64,000 nucleotides of DNA from Rhizobium sp. AQ_MP (GTDB lineage Bacteria; Pseudomonadota; Alphaproteobacteria; Rhizobiales; Rhizobiaceae), in contig NZ_JACJVI010000017.1 of the NCBI RefSeq assembly GCF_014237835.1, positions 1 through 64,000 on the forward strand, read 5' to 3'. Positions 42,931 through 52,900 of the stretch are shown here, one piece after another; position 1 is the first letter of the stretch, and every line of letters begins with the position of its first letter. Below the pieces are notes generated by a model. That model searched no databases. It saw only the letters and a list, made by a program, of their open reading frames with translations, and was not told where the DNA came from. The translations under genes were made by a program, and so were the position numbers.

Positions 42931-43953
42931 TCAGTTCGTCGGGTTGATCTCGCTATCGAAGCGGCTCAGCAGTCGACTTCGCTGTTCGGGTGATCCGAAG
43001 GTGGCAAAATCATAGTCCACCATCTTGATCATCGAGATATCGGGAGCGGCGGGCGGCAGCACGGCCCGGGCGTTGGATGGCACCTGGTTCTGACCCGCGG
43101 CAGCACCGGTCGCCTGCCCTTCGGGGCTCAGCGCAAAATCGACGAAGCGCCGCGCCTCTTCCAGATTGCGACTGCCTTTGACGATGCTGACCGCTCCGAT
43201 CTCGTAGCCGGTGCCCTCGCAGGGCGCGACGATCACGAGGGGAGCGCCCGCCTCCTTTTGCGTGACGGCATCATGCATGAAGGAGATGCCGATCGTGATC
43301 TCTCCCCTGCCCGCCGCCTTGACCGGCTCTGCACCGGCCTTTGTATATTCGGTGATGTTCTGGCCGAGTTCGCGCATATAGCCAAAAGCCTCGTCTTCGC
43401 CGAGCAACTGCACGAGCGTCACCAGCGTTGTGAAGGCGGTCCCTGACGAATGCGGGTTTCCAGACAGGATGTGGCCGCGATAGATCGGCTTGGCGAGATC
43501 CTTCCAGCAGTTGGGCGCCGGCAACCCTGCAGCCGCCAGAAGCTCGCCGTTGTAAGCAAATCCGAGCGCCCCGGCATAAAGGCCGACGGACGTGCCGCCG
43601 GACAGGGAAAAGAAGTTCCGAGCCCAGGGCAGAAGGTCTGCTTCTTGCTGGGGACGATAAGGTTCAAGCAACCCTTCATAGGCTGCCTGCAGATGCGTGA
43701 CGCCGGTCCCGCCCCACCAGACATCGACCGTCGACGCGTCTTTCTCAGCCCGCACACGGTCGAGTATTTCTCCGGTGCTCATCCGCGGCATGTTGATGGC
43801 AAGCCCGGTCTTCGCCTCGTAGGTCTTTTCCATGACGGCGCACCAGACCTCGTCGACACCGCACAGAATGTTGAGCGTGTCTGCTGCCCGCGAACTCGTA
43901 GCCGTGGCAAGGGTCACAAGCACCCCTGCGCCGATGACGGTCAATAACTTCAC
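42931..43953 (-). CDS. Periplasmic binding protein 2 (paralogue of 41797-42822)
   Basis: 340 aa; GTG start with GGGAGGACG upstream. Signal peptide MKLLTVIGAGVLVTLATATSSRA. Shares with its neighbour the N-terminal Cys pair (LCGVDEVWCAVM), VDVWWGGTGVTHLQAAYEGL, GLYAGALGFAYNGELL, NPHSSGTAFTTLVTLVQLLGEDEAF, and APCEGTGYEIGAVSIVKGS. The two arose by tandem duplication and have diverged; they may deliver different but related ligands to one permease. First gene of the operon, divergent from the response regulator. Confidence 0.92.
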   Translation of the reverse strand: MKLLTVIGAGVLVTLATATSSRAADTLNILCGVDEVWCAVMEKTYEAKTGLAINMPRMSTGEILDRVRAEKDASTVDVWWGGTGVTHLQAAYEGLLEPYRPQQEADLLPWARNFFSLSGGTSVGLYAGALGFAYNGELLAAAGLPAPNCWKDLAKPIYRGHILSGNPHSSGTAFTTLVTLVQLLGEDEAFGYMRELGQNITEYTKAGAEPVKAAGRGEITIGISFMHDAVTQKEAGAPLVIVAPCEGTGYEIGAVSIVKGSRNLEEARRFVDFALSPEGQATGAAAGQNQVPSNARAVLPPAAPDISMIKMVDYDFATFGSPEQRSRLLSRFDSEINPTN

Positions 43954-44168
43954 GTCGTCCTCCCTTGGAACCTCCCCGTTCCAATGACTGAAGCATGTCT
44001 ATATCGGTTCCGGCTGGCAACCCGGAGAATGGTTACCGATCTTTCAACAGGGCCGCCTCCATGCGTTTCAGGGATTTCAAATATTACAATTGTGACGTCC
44101 AGCGATAACCAGCAAATCTTTGGCGTTTTCTCCCTGCCCGGTTATGATGCTGATGGGAGGACTGCAAC

Positions 44169-44909
44169 GTGTTGGATCAAAAGGTGAAAATTCTGATCGT
44201 CGAAGACGATCCGGATATGGCGGAGCTTATCTGTGACCTGGTGGAGGCAGAGGGATGGATACCAGTTACCGCCCCCTCAGCCGAGGTTGCACAAGAACGA
44301 TTGCAGCATGAGACAGTTCAACTGGTTCTGGTCGACCACAATCTGCCGGGCCTTTCGGGCCGAGCCTTCGCACAGCGTTTGAGGGCGCAGACCGACGTCG
44401 GCATCGTCATGGTGACAGCAGCAGGAAGTGCGACCGATCGGGTGCTGGGGCTCGAAACTGCGGCAGATGACTATGTGGTCAAACCCTTCGAACCGAATGA
44501 ACTGACCGCACGGATCAAGGCTGTTCTCCGTCGTACCCATCCACAACTGCGCCACGACAGGGAGATTGAGCGCGAACAGCCGTCAACGGCGCTCAGGCTC
44601 GGCGAATGGGCTGTCGATTTGGCTCAGCGCCGCGCCGTTTGCCTGACCGATCCAACCAAGACTCTAACGGCAGCAGAGTTCGCCCTGCTTGAGATCCTCG
44701 CCGAGACGCCGAACGCGCCCGTGAGCCGTGCGCACATTCTTGACCGGATGGGGGCAGACTCCGATCGTTTCGTTGATCGCAACGTCGATGTTCTGGTCCT
44801 GCGGCTCAGGCGTAAGATCGAGCGCAACCCGGATCTCCCCCGCCATATCCAAACGCGACGCGGCAAAGGTTATGTGCTGCACACCGATGAAGCCGGATTA
44901 TCGCCTTGA
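44169..44909 (+). CDS. OmpR-family response regulator
   Basis: 246 aa; GTG start with GGGAGGA upstream. Receiver domain ILIVEDDPDM (acidic pocket), LVLVDHNLPGLSG (phosphorylatable Asp), VTAAGS (Thr/Ala), YVVKPFEPNEL (Lys). Winged-helix DNA-binding domain with LTAAEFALLEILAE, FVDRNVDVLVLRLRRKIE and IQTRRGKGYVL. Divergent from the AfuABC-like operon across 215 bases, so it most likely regulates that operon. It overlaps the sensor gene by 4 bases. Confidence 0.93.
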   Translation: MLDQKVKILIVEDDPDMAELICDLVEAEGWIPVTAPSAEVAQERLQHETVQLVLVDHNLPGLSGRAFAQRLRAQTDVGIVMVTAAGSATDRVLGLETAADDYVVKPFEPNELTARIKAVLRRTHPQLRHDREIEREQPSTALRLGEWAVDLAQRRAVCLTDPTKTLTAAEFALLEILAETPNAPVSRAHILDRMGADSDRFVDRNVDVLVLRLRRKIERNPDLPRHIQTRRGKGYVLHTDEAGLSP

Positions 44910-47056
44910 TCAACCGCGCCTTCCTGTCCTCCATCGCCTTCCGATTGCCTTTCGCAATCGCCTTCATCTGCGTCTCGGTTCTCCTCCTGTCGACCGTCGC
45001 CATCTACGGCCTGCAAAGGGCGCGCAGTGAAATGTCGGCCTACAGCGTGCAGGCCTTTTCAAGCCTCGCCAAGGCCTCGCTGGTATCTAGGCAAGTTTCC
45101 GACCTTGTTTCGAGCGCGCCATTCCTGATGAATGCCACTTCTCCCTATCGTGTTTCGAGCGAAAGCCGCGCCGTGGTCGCGCAGGTAGAGACACTTCTGG
45201 AGACCATGGCACCGGATAAGTCCGGCGCTGCCATGCCGGGCACCGGCGCGCACCGGATCATTGAACTGCTCGAGAGCATCGAGGCCCAGACACTGGCACT
45301 TGCGGCAAATGCAGATGCCGCACAGGTACACAAGGCCGAAGCGGCCGTCGCACTCGGAGAGATCGCGACCGCTCGCGCCATTCAGGATCAGGAGCTACGG
45401 CAGCGTCTGAACGACATCGCACAATCAGCCTCCACCTCGGACAGTCTTTTCCAGCTTGGCGAACTTCAACGACGTTTCGTCGCCGAGACGACCGTCCGAA
45501 TGCTGGTACCAGGCCCCAACTTGAGGGTCTCGCCTGAGCAACTGGAACCCTACCGTCGGATCTTTGAGGCACAGACCCGTTACCTGCTGGAGATGTTCAC
45601 CATCCGCGCATCGGTCTCACGGCTGCACACAGTCTCGCGCGACCTTTCGCATGCAACCGAAACCCAGAGCGCATTCGTTGCCAGCGCGCTGAACAAGAAT
45701 CTCGAAGCCACCTCAAGCGCATTGCGCCAACTGCTTGTCATGATCGTGCTTGCATCCTTCGCGGTCGTTATCCTCGCTATTCTCTCAATTCGCTCAGTTA
45801 TGCGCGTTTCACACGGAATAGGTGACCTCTCGCGCGGCATGAATGCGCTGGCTCGCGGAGAGGAAAATGTCGGGCCGCCCGTTTATGCTGGGACTGAAAC
45901 GGAGCTGATCCGCTTGCTTGACGCCTTTCGCGCTTTCAAGGAGAGCGTCGATCGCGTGTCCCGTCTGAGACGCACGGCAGAAGCGGCTGCTCGGACGATC
46001 CGATCCACTTTCCGGACAATGAATGAAGGCATCGCCCTCTTCGATCCGACAGGTCGGCCGATCACCATGAACCGTCGCATCATCGAACTGATGCGCCAAA
46101 CGGGATCGTCGCGAAAAATGACGCTGCGCCGGTTCGTTGGAACGGTCCCTGAGATCGATCCGCTTCTCATGCCAAACGAAAACGAGAGCGGCTCGCTTGT
46201 GGAGCGTCAGATGCTGCGGCACCGGTTTGTTGACGACCAGGTGGTGGAGATTTCTGCTTCAAGGCAACCTGACGGCGGCGTGGTCCTGCTCGCCCGCGAC
46301 GTGACGGCCATGGATCGCCAGGAGATGGAGGCGGCCCGCGCCCAGCGCCTGGATGTGGTCATGCGCATGACGCATCAGGTAAGCCACGAGGTTGGCAATA
46401 TGATCGGCATCATCACCGGCAGTCTTGGCCTACTGGAGCGCGAACCAGAGTTCACCGAACGGCAGAAGCGGCACCTCGGGCGCATACGAAAGGCCGCTGA
46501 ACGAGGGCGCGCACTCGCCTCCAGCATGTTATCCGTCGGTAGCCAGCAGCAGATACGGCCAGCCTCGATAGACATCGCCACGATCCTTCAAGGGATGGCT
46601 GATGTTCTGGAAATGGCAATTGGCGCCCGCAATCGTCTGGAGCTGGAGCTCGCCGCCAATCTGCCAACCGTTAGCCTTGATCCCGCGCTGCTCGAGCAAT
46701 CCATTCTGAATCTTTGCCTCAACGCGTCGGCCGCAATGCCGGATGGCGGAACAGTCCGAATTGAAGCGCGCGGGGAGGCAAACACGGTCACCATCGCAGT
46801 CATCGACGAAGGTGTCGGCATGTCGCCCGAAGTTCTGGACCAAGCGATGGAACCCTACTTCACCACGAGGTCGAAAACCGGAGGATCAGGCCTCGGGCTC
46901 GCCATGGTCTATGGGTTCGTCCGCCAGTCTGGTGGTGAAGTTAGGATCACCTCTCGCTTAGGCGAAGGCACACGGGTGGAGCTTTGTTTCCTTCCGTCGA
47001 AGTCGGATGCGACGTCGTGGCAGGCTGAACACGAGCGGGTCCGAGCTCACCATTGA
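44906..47056 (+). CDS. Membrane sensor histidine kinase
   Basis: 716 aa; TTG start overlapping the regulator stop (TTGA). N-terminal TM (about 12-34), periplasmic helical sensor of about 250 residues, second TM (about 278-300), HAMP (SVMRVSHGIGDLSRGM), PAS-like region (FRTMNEGIALFDPTGRPI), H-box MTHQVSHEVGNMIGII, N-box LNLCLNASAAMP, G-box GGSGLGLAMVYGFV. The periplasmic helical bundle may contact the binding proteins, as TorS and similar sensors do. The HEVGN H-box is of the NtrB-like type. Confidence 0.93.
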   Translation: MINRAFLSSIAFRLPFAIAFICVSVLLLSTVAIYGLQRARSEMSAYSVQAFSSLAKASLVSRQVSDLVSSAPFLMNATSPYRVSSESRAVVAQVETLLETMAPDKSGAAMPGTGAHRIIELLESIEAQTLALAANADAAQVHKAEAAVALGEIATARAIQDQELRQRLNDIAQSASTSDSLFQLGELQRRFVAETTVRMLVPGPNLRVSPEQLEPYRRIFEAQTRYLLEMFTIRASVSRLHTVSRDLSHATETQSAFVASALNKNLEATSSALRQLLVMIVLASFAVVILAILSIRSVMRVSHGIGDLSRGMNALARGEENVGPPVYAGTETELIRLLDAFRAFKESVDRVSRLRRTAEAAARTIRSTFRTMNEGIALFDPTGRPITMNRRIIELMRQTGSSRKMTLRRFVGTVPEIDPLLMPNENESGSLVERQMLRHRFVDDQVVEISASRQPDGGVVLLARDVTAMDRQEMEAARAQRLDVVMRMTHQVSHEVGNMIGIITGSLGLLEREPEFTERQKRHLGRIRKAAERGRALASSMLSVGSQQQIRPASIDIATILQGMADVLEMAIGARNRLELELAANLPTVSLDPALLEQSILNLCLNASAAMPDGGTVRIEARGEANTVTIAVIDEGVGMSPEVLDQAMEPYFTTRSKTGGSGLGLAMVYGFVRQSGGEVRITSRLGEGTRVELCFLPSKSDATSWQAEHERVRAHH

Positions 47057-47110
47057 AGGCCTTTAGCCCTCACCATTCAACCGAGCATCACAGGAACCTG
47101 GATAACCGAA

Positions 47111-47418
47111 AGCGGAAATAATTGCCGCTCTCCCGCCATGTTGACGTCGGCCCAAAGGCAGGGCACAAAGATGACATCCACGGTCGCTCGCGGCAGGAAA
47201 ACAGAGGAAAATCAAAGTCTTCTTTTCTAAGTCATTGAAATCATGTGAGAATCCAGGTTCTCCAGGCAGGCCATTTCAGTTCGGTTTTCCGCACAAAATC
47301 ATCGACTGTTTCTCACAGAAAAAAGCGACGCCTTCTCAACAACTTGAGTAATCCTGGCTGCTGTTCGCCAGGGCATCCGTCGTGCTCAAACGCAGCTCAC
47401 AAAATTCGCTGGGGACCC
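47111..47418 (+). repeat. Dispersed 300-bp repeat, copy C
   Basis: Full-length copy with the same order of blocks as A and B, including GAGAA-tccagg-TTCTC near 47250, GTTTCTCACAGAAAAAAGCG, the intact CTCAA-caac-TTGAG stem and the CTGGGGACC end. It starts 55 bases after the sensor-kinase gene and ends 43 bases before the stop of the small CxxC frame. No other feature is seen in 47057-47461. Confidence 0.9.
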
Positions 47419-47461
47419 ACGAGAGATGACCGCAAGGGGACCGGAAGCTGACAGTCCGCAC

Positions 47462-47647
47462 TTAGTCATTGTCATTGGACACCTGAGGTGGACCTAACAT
47501 GGGATTAAGCACGCATGCCAGATCCAACGTCAGCGGTTCGCGGATGTCGTCCATTTGCAGGTGAGTGATCCGAGAACATGGCGCGCAAGAGAAGCCGGGG
47601 GCACCTTCACCGGCTTCCGTTTCCTGCAAAACTACTACCAGAGTCAC
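47462..47647 (-). CDS. Possible small CxxC protein coupled to the glutaredoxin-MauE gene
   Basis: A 61-aa frame starting at a GTG that overlaps the stop of the MauE gene in the classic GTGA manner. It contains SCAPCSRITHLQM, a CxxC motif that could bind metal or be redox active, and an unstructured tail (GPPQVSNDND). Translational coupling is the main argument for reality; codon use and conservation could not be tested. Confidence 0.35.
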   Translation of the reverse strand: MTLVVVLQETEAGEGAPGFSCAPCSRITHLQMDDIREPLTLDLACVLNPMLGPPQVSNDND

Positions 47648-48432
47648 ATCTGATGACCGAGCATCAACCCTGGCGATGCCAATGCCATCCAGACCGCCAT
47701 CGCGATCATCATCAAGTTCTCGGTAAGTGAGATGAATCCGAGCGGTACATTGCTCGATCCACCGACGCAGGCGCATTTCAGCTCACGCTTGTCGATATAA
47801 ACGGCCTTGAAGACCGAAACTGCGCCAATGCCACCAATGAACAGAGCCACGGGAACGGACAGCCAGTTCGCAACGCCTGCCACCATCAGAACGCCTGCAA
47901 GTCCTTCGGCGTAGGGGTAGATGTAGCTGTATGGCACCCACCGCTTCGCGAGCAGATCATAGTTCAGGAACATCGTCGCGAAGGTTTCGACATTTTGAAG
48001 CTTGAGCATGGCCAGGACCACCATCGAGAAAGCGATGAACCACTCCAAGGCCCGGACGGTGAAGGGCGTGCCGAAGACAGCGTAGCTGACACCCATTGCC
48101 ATAAGTGCAGTCATCGCAAACAGCACGATAACGGGGCGATAGGTGGTTGCCTTCGGATCGGCCACAGGCTTTCCAAAGTAGCGCCGCAGATCGTCATAGC
48201 CGCCGACACGGGCACCGTCGATGAACACCTGCGGTGTCGTCTTGACACCGTGCTCTTCCTTGAACACATCGGTTTGCGCGCGGGTTGTCAGGTGGCGGTC
48301 ATCCACCTCATATCCAGACCGCTTCAGCAGGTCCTTGGCTTTGAGGCCATAAGGGCAGGTGTGCTCTGCAGTGACCATCCGGTAGAGGACGGCTTTCTTC
48401 ACTGCAGTCGAGGGGTTCACTCTATCCAACAT
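47644..48432 (-). CDS. Glutaredoxin-MauE (DoxX-like) membrane fusion protein
   Basis: 262 aa from ATG 48432, with AAAGGAGACG upstream. N-terminal glutaredoxin domain: YRMVTAEHTCPYGLKAKDLL (CPYG, a monothiol-type site), GVKTTPQVFIDGARVGGYDDL (cis-Pro, GSH site). C-terminal half has four membrane segments of the MauE/DoxX family, ending in CACVGGSSNVPLGFISL. Likely a membrane thiol-redox protein associated with metal stress, controlled by the divergent MerR regulator whose operator lies in its promoter. Confidence 0.85.
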   Translation of the reverse strand: MLDRVNPSTAVKKAVLYRMVTAEHTCPYGLKAKDLLKRSGYEVDDRHLTTRAQTDVFKEEHGVKTTPQVFIDGARVGGYDDLRRYFGKPVADPKATTYRPVIVLFAMTALMAMGVSYAVFGTPFTVRALEWFIAFSMVVLAMLKLQNVETFATMFLNYDLLAKRWVPYSYIYPYAEGLAGVLMVAGVANWLSVPVALFIGGIGAVSVFKAVYIDKRELKCACVGGSSNVPLGFISLTENLMMIAMAVWMALASPGLMLGHQM

Positions 48433-48468
48433 TTCACGTCTCCTTTGGCTTGTGAAACAGTTGGCAAG

Positions 48469-48500
48469 ACCATACGTTCCGTACCATGGTACGGAGTCAA
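48469..48500 (-). promoter_or_regulatory. MerR-type promoter/operator with 20-bp spacer
   Basis: Read toward the glutaredoxin-MauE gene, -35 TTGACT (48500-48495) and -10 TATGGT (48474-48469) are 20 bp apart. The spacer contains the palindrome CCGTACCATGGTACGG (48479-48494, extending to 18 bp). An overlong spacer with a central dyad is the signature of MerR-family sites, which the activator untwists. The regulator's own ribosome-binding GGAG overlaps the operator. Confidence 0.85.
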
Positions 48501-48506
48501 TACCCC

Positions 48507-48890
48507 ATGGACATGACAATTGGAAAATTTGCATCAACCGGTGGCGTCGGCGTGGAGACCGTCAGGTTCTACCAGCGCAAGGGTCTCCTCAAGACCCCCA
48601 AGCGCCTCGAGGGTGGCAGGCGCTATGGAACTGAGGATCTGAGGCGGCTGCAGTTTATCCGCCAGGCTCAGACGGCTGGATTTACGCTGGAGGAGATAAG
48701 GGAACTGCTCGAACTCGATGCGGGAGACGACAGGGAGCGGGCACGCGAGGCCGCAAAGGCGCGGCTGATCGCGCTGGAGACGCGGATCGCCGAACTCAAT
48801 CGGACCCGCGATGCGCTAAAACGCCTGGTTTCGGAATGCTCTTCAGGCAAAAGCGGCCCCTGCCCTATCCTCCATTCGTTTGGACTGTAG
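48507..48890 (+). CDS. MerR-family metal-responsive regulator (CueR-like metal loop)
   Basis: 127 aa from ATG 48507, with GGAG 10 bases upstream. HTH MTIGKFASTGGVGVETVRFYQ, GGRRYGTEDLRRLQFI, coiled-coil dimerisation helix, then ECSSGKSGPCPIL with two Cys 8 residues apart. CueR (Cu/Ag/Au) has that spacing; MerR has 9 and needs a further Cys at its residue 82 position, which is not present here. A monovalent-metal or related sensor is therefore more likely than a mercury sensor. Confidence 0.9.
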   Translation: MDMTIGKFASTGGVGVETVRFYQRKGLLKTPKRLEGGRRYGTEDLRRLQFIRQAQTAGFTLEEIRELLELDAGDDRERAREAAKARLIALETRIAELNRTRDALKRLVSECSSGKSGPCPILHSFGL

Positions 48891-48912
48891 CCTGCAAAAG
48901 CAGCAGTTCCGG

Positions 48913-49359
48913 TCAGTCCGGCTTGAATGACTGATAGACATACATCTCACCGCCATCGCGCGGAATTGCGACGACGTCGTATGGTTCCGGCGAACCACCC
49001 ATGCCGAGCGAACCCAATGGCATTCCTGCGACTGCGAGCCCCACCAGGGGCAGCCGTTCATCGAGCAGCCTTCTCACGGCATCGATCGGCACGTGGCCCT
49101 CAAGGAAGTAGCCTTCTACTTCCGCTGTGTGGCAGGCCCGAACGGACGGCGGCACCTTGAGGCGTTCCTTGACCTGATCCATGTCCGATTCTTCAACAGT
49201 GCGAACTGAAAAGCCTACTTTGGTGAAGGCATCGCCCCATGACAAGCAACAGCCACAAGTGGGATCCTTGTGCAGGATGACCGATGGCACTGCGGCAAAG
49301 CCCGTGGCGGGTGTCAGAGCCATCGTGGCGGCCACAGCCAAAAATTCTCTGCGTCTCAT
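48913..49359 (-). CDS. DUF411 (CopG-like) metal-binding periplasmic protein
   Basis: 148 aa from ATG 49359 (MRRREFLAVAATMAL), with GGAGAGAG upstream. Twin-Arg-containing export signal, then ILHKDPTCGCCLSWGDAF (CGCC cluster), PSVRACHTAEVEGYFLEGHVP and LAVAGMPLGSLGM, the hallmark of DUF411 proteins linked to copper and other metal resistance. It may bind metal in the periplasm or deliver it to the RND pump upstream. It has no coupling to the neighbouring genes (154-base gap). Confidence 0.9.
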   Translation of the reverse strand: MRRREFLAVAATMALTPATGFAAVPSVILHKDPTCGCCLSWGDAFTKVGFSVRTVEESDMDQVKERLKVPPSVRACHTAEVEGYFLEGHVPIDAVRRLLDERLPLVGLAVAGMPLGSLGMGGSPEPYDVVAIPRDGGEMYVYQSFKPD

Positions 49360-49513
49360 ACTCTCTCCTGCGAACTTTGGTAAGCCGCTCAAAACTGGAA
49401 GGAGATGCCCGGCATGGCTCCCGACAGTTGATGACCTGATCTTGGCACGGCGATGGCGTGACATCTTTGCCGCAAGTCAACGATCCTGCCACTCGCCTTT
49501 CGCGCTTCCAAGA

Positions 49514-49888
49514 TTAGAACTTCCCCTGCGCGGTGGTCCCGTCCGGGGTGATCACCTGGATTGCACCCTTGACACCCGGATTGACCGGAACGGGCGAAGT
49601 TCCCGTGAGGCGATTGCCATCAGCAGCAGACAGCGCAAACCGACGAACAGCGCCGTCGATCAAAAGGATGGCATTGCCTGTGTGTCCGGCCGCAGAGACG
49701 GGCTGGTCGGCTGCGTCAAACAAATAGATCGTCACTTCAGTCGTTCCTGTCGTCACGAGTTCGACATGGTGGTTTGCGCCTGCGTCAACCTTCAGCCCGC
49801 CATTCGGCCCAGGGCGTGGCGCGTGTGCATAGGCGGGCAGAGCTGTCATGACAAAGACGACGGATAGGGCAAGCAGACTGCGGCGCAT
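49514..49888 (-). CDS. Small periplasmic protein of the RND metal operon
   Basis: 124 aa from ATG 49888, with CAGGAG upstream. Signal peptide MRRSLLALSVVFVMTALPAYA, then HAPRPGPNGGLKVDAGANHHVELV and a beta-rich body (TEVTIYLFDAADQPV). The PNGG...HHVELV pattern is seen in small exported proteins beside heavy-metal RND pumps; I infer a periplasmic metal-handling role. It lies 19 bases after the pump gene. Confidence 0.7.
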   Translation of the reverse strand: MRRSLLALSVVFVMTALPAYAHAPRPGPNGGLKVDAGANHHVELVTTGTTEVTIYLFDAADQPVSAAGHTGNAILLIDGAVRRFALSAADGNRLTGTSPVPVNPGVKGAIQVITPDGTTAQGKF

Positions 49889-49907
49889 GGAGTTCTCCTG
49901 GTAGGAC

Positions 49908-52900
49908 TTAGAAGGCTTCGATTGTTTGATTGGGCGTTCCAGCGGATTGTTGCGCACCACTCGCCTGACTGCGAGCCTGCTCCACGAGACGCTCCAGAGG
50001 CTTCCGACCGTAGCGCAGAAACAGGGTAGGAGTGAGAAGCGTATCGAGTACGGTCGACGTCACGAGACCACCGAAGATCGTGATCGCGACCGGGTGGAGG
50101 ATTTCCTTGCCCGGTGCGGTCGCATCGATCATCAGCGGAACAAGCGCAACACCAGCCGACAGAGCCGTCATCAGGACTGGGGTCAGACGTTCCAGTGAGC
50201 CCCGCACGACAAGTTCCTTGCCGAACGGCAGATCTTCCTGAATCGCTAGGTTAATGTAATGGCTGATCTTCAGAATGCCGTTGCGCGTCGAAATGCCCGT
50301 CAGCGTGATAAAGCCGATCATCGAGGCGACGGAAAGCGGCTGACCCGCGATCCAGAGCGCAGTCACCGAGCCGATCAGTGCAAGCGGCACGCTCGCCATG
50401 ATGATCGAGACGAAGAGCACCGAGCGATAACGCGAATAAAGGATCGCAAACACCATCGCCAACGAGATGATCGAGAGAAGACCGATAGTCCTCATCGACT
50501 CCTCCTGCGCCTGGAAGGTGCCTTCAAGGCTGACGAAGAAGCCGGGCGGAAGAGAAGAGCTCGCGATCACTTCGCGGATCTGGGCAATGACCGTTGCCAT
50601 GTCGGCTTCGCCATCCGTATTGGCGAGAACGACCACACGACGCTTGCCGTTTTCACGAAGGATCTGGTTGGGACCATCCGTCTCGCGCACTTCGGCTATC
50701 TGGCTGACGGGGATCCAGCCTGCAGGCGTTTCAATGAGGAGATCCGAGAGCCCCTTGGTGCTGCGGGTCTCGTCCTCGAGACGCAGCACGACGTCGAACC
50801 GCTTGTTGCCGTCGACGATACGGGACACGATCGTCCCGTTCGACAGGCGCTCAAGCTGCTCGGTGACGGCCGCCGGCTGGATGCCGTAAAGGGCAGCCCG
50901 GCGATAATCGACGATGACCTCGAGATGCGGGATGCGGACCTGCTTTTCGACTTGCAGATCAACAATCCCCGGGATCTCCGCCAGCTTGCCACGAAACTCC
51001 TCGGCAAAACCGCGGATGCTGTCGAGATCCTCACCGAAGATCTTGAGTGCGATCTGCGCTCGCACGCCCGACAGCATATGATCGAGGCGATGCGAGATCG
51101 GCTGGCCGACATTGGTGGCGACAGGCAGGACAGAAAGCCGCGAGCGGATATCGGCAATGATCTCGTCCTTGGACCGACCGTCCGCAGTCAGAGCCACTTC
51201 GATTTCGGACGAGTGGACGCCCTCTGCATGTTCGTCTAGCTCGGCGCGTCCCGTGCGACGGCCCACCTGCTCGACCTCGGGCACTTCCATAATCAACCGC
51301 TCCGCGATCAGGCCGACCCGATGGCTTTCGGCAAGCGAGATGCCGGGGTTAAAGAGCATGCTGATCGTCAGCGTGCCTTCATTGAAGGGCGGCAGGAAGG
51401 AGCGCGGCAATTGGGTGGCAAACAGAACCGCTGCCACGACGCCAGCGAGCACGGTGGTCATCAGGATCTTCGGATGCCCGAATGACCAGTCGAGCAGCCG
51501 ACGGTTTGCCCGTTTCAGGACCCGCACGACCACGCCCTCATGCTCGTCGAGACGTTTCAGGCCGGGCAGCATGTAATAGGCCATGACCGGGGTCAGCGTG
51601 ATCGAGACGACGAGCGAAGCGAGGATTGAGATGATGTAGGCCTGACCAAGCGGCGCAAAGAGCCGTCCCTCGATCCCCGACAGGGCAAACAAAGGCACGA
51701 AGACCAGAACAATGATCATCGTTGCGTAGACGATGCCCGAGCGGACTTCCTGACTTGCCGAGACGACGACATCGAAGACTGATCGCGGGTTGCCCTTTTC
51801 CCGGTTCTCCCGCAGCCGCCGGAAGATGTTTTCCACGTCAACGACGGCATCATCAACCAATTCGCCGATGGCGATCGCCAACCCGCCAAGCGTCATCGTA
51901 TTGATCGACAACCCGAGCAGGTGAAAGACGATAGCGGTCACCAGAATGGAAACCGGAATAGCCGTCAGCGAGATCGCCGTCGTCCGGGTGTTCAGGAGGA
52001 AGACGAATAGGATGATGGCAACGACGACGATTGCCTCGCCTAACACCTTCTGCACGTTGCCGATTGAGGTTTCGATGAAATTGGCCTGCCGGAAAAGAAC
52101 CTGATCGGCTTTCACGCCTGCAGGCAATGTTGCACTGATTTCGCTGAGGGCGGTCTCGACCTCGCGAGTCAATTTGACAGTGTCGACATCAGGTTGCTTT
52201 TCTACCGAGACGATCACCGCAGACTGACCCTGATAACCGGCGTCTCCACGTTTCAGGCGCGGCGCGAAACCGACTTCGGCGACCTGCCTCAAAAGGACAG
52301 GCTGGCCGTCGACGCTAGCCACGACGACGTTTGCGAGATCTTCGATATTTTGCGTGCGGCCGACATTTCGGATCAGGAACTCGCGGCTGTACTGGTCGGT
52401 GAAGCCGCCACCGGTGTTCGAGCCGAACTGCGCCAAAGCCTGTTCGATCTGTTCGAAGGACACGCCAAGTGAACGCATGGCGGCAGAGTTCGGAGAAACG
52501 CGATACTGGCGAACCTCGCCCCCGATCGGAATGACCTGGGCCACACCCGGAATGCTCAGAATTCGCGGTCGGACGGTGAAGTCAGCGAGCTCGCGCAACT
52601 CCATGGCCGAGACATTGTCCGGCCCGGTCACGGCAATCAGCATGACCTGCCCCATGATCGAATTGATCGGTCCCATCTGCGGCACGACATTGGCGGGCAA
52701 TTGCGGCTGCACAAGCGATAGCCTCTCGGCGATCTGCTGGCGGTTGCGATAGATATCCGTGTCCCAGTCGAATTCGACATAGATAATCGAGAGACCGACG
52801 CCCGAAGTCGAGCGGACACGGCTCACACCGGGAAGGCCGTTCATCTGGGATTCGAGCGGATAGGTGACGAGCTGTTCGACTTCTTCCGGTGCCAACCCCT

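Noticed and set aside
48507..48890. Mercury resistance regulator MerR in the strict sense
   Set aside because: The Cys82 equivalent is missing, Cys spacing fits CueR, and no merTPA genes are nearby.
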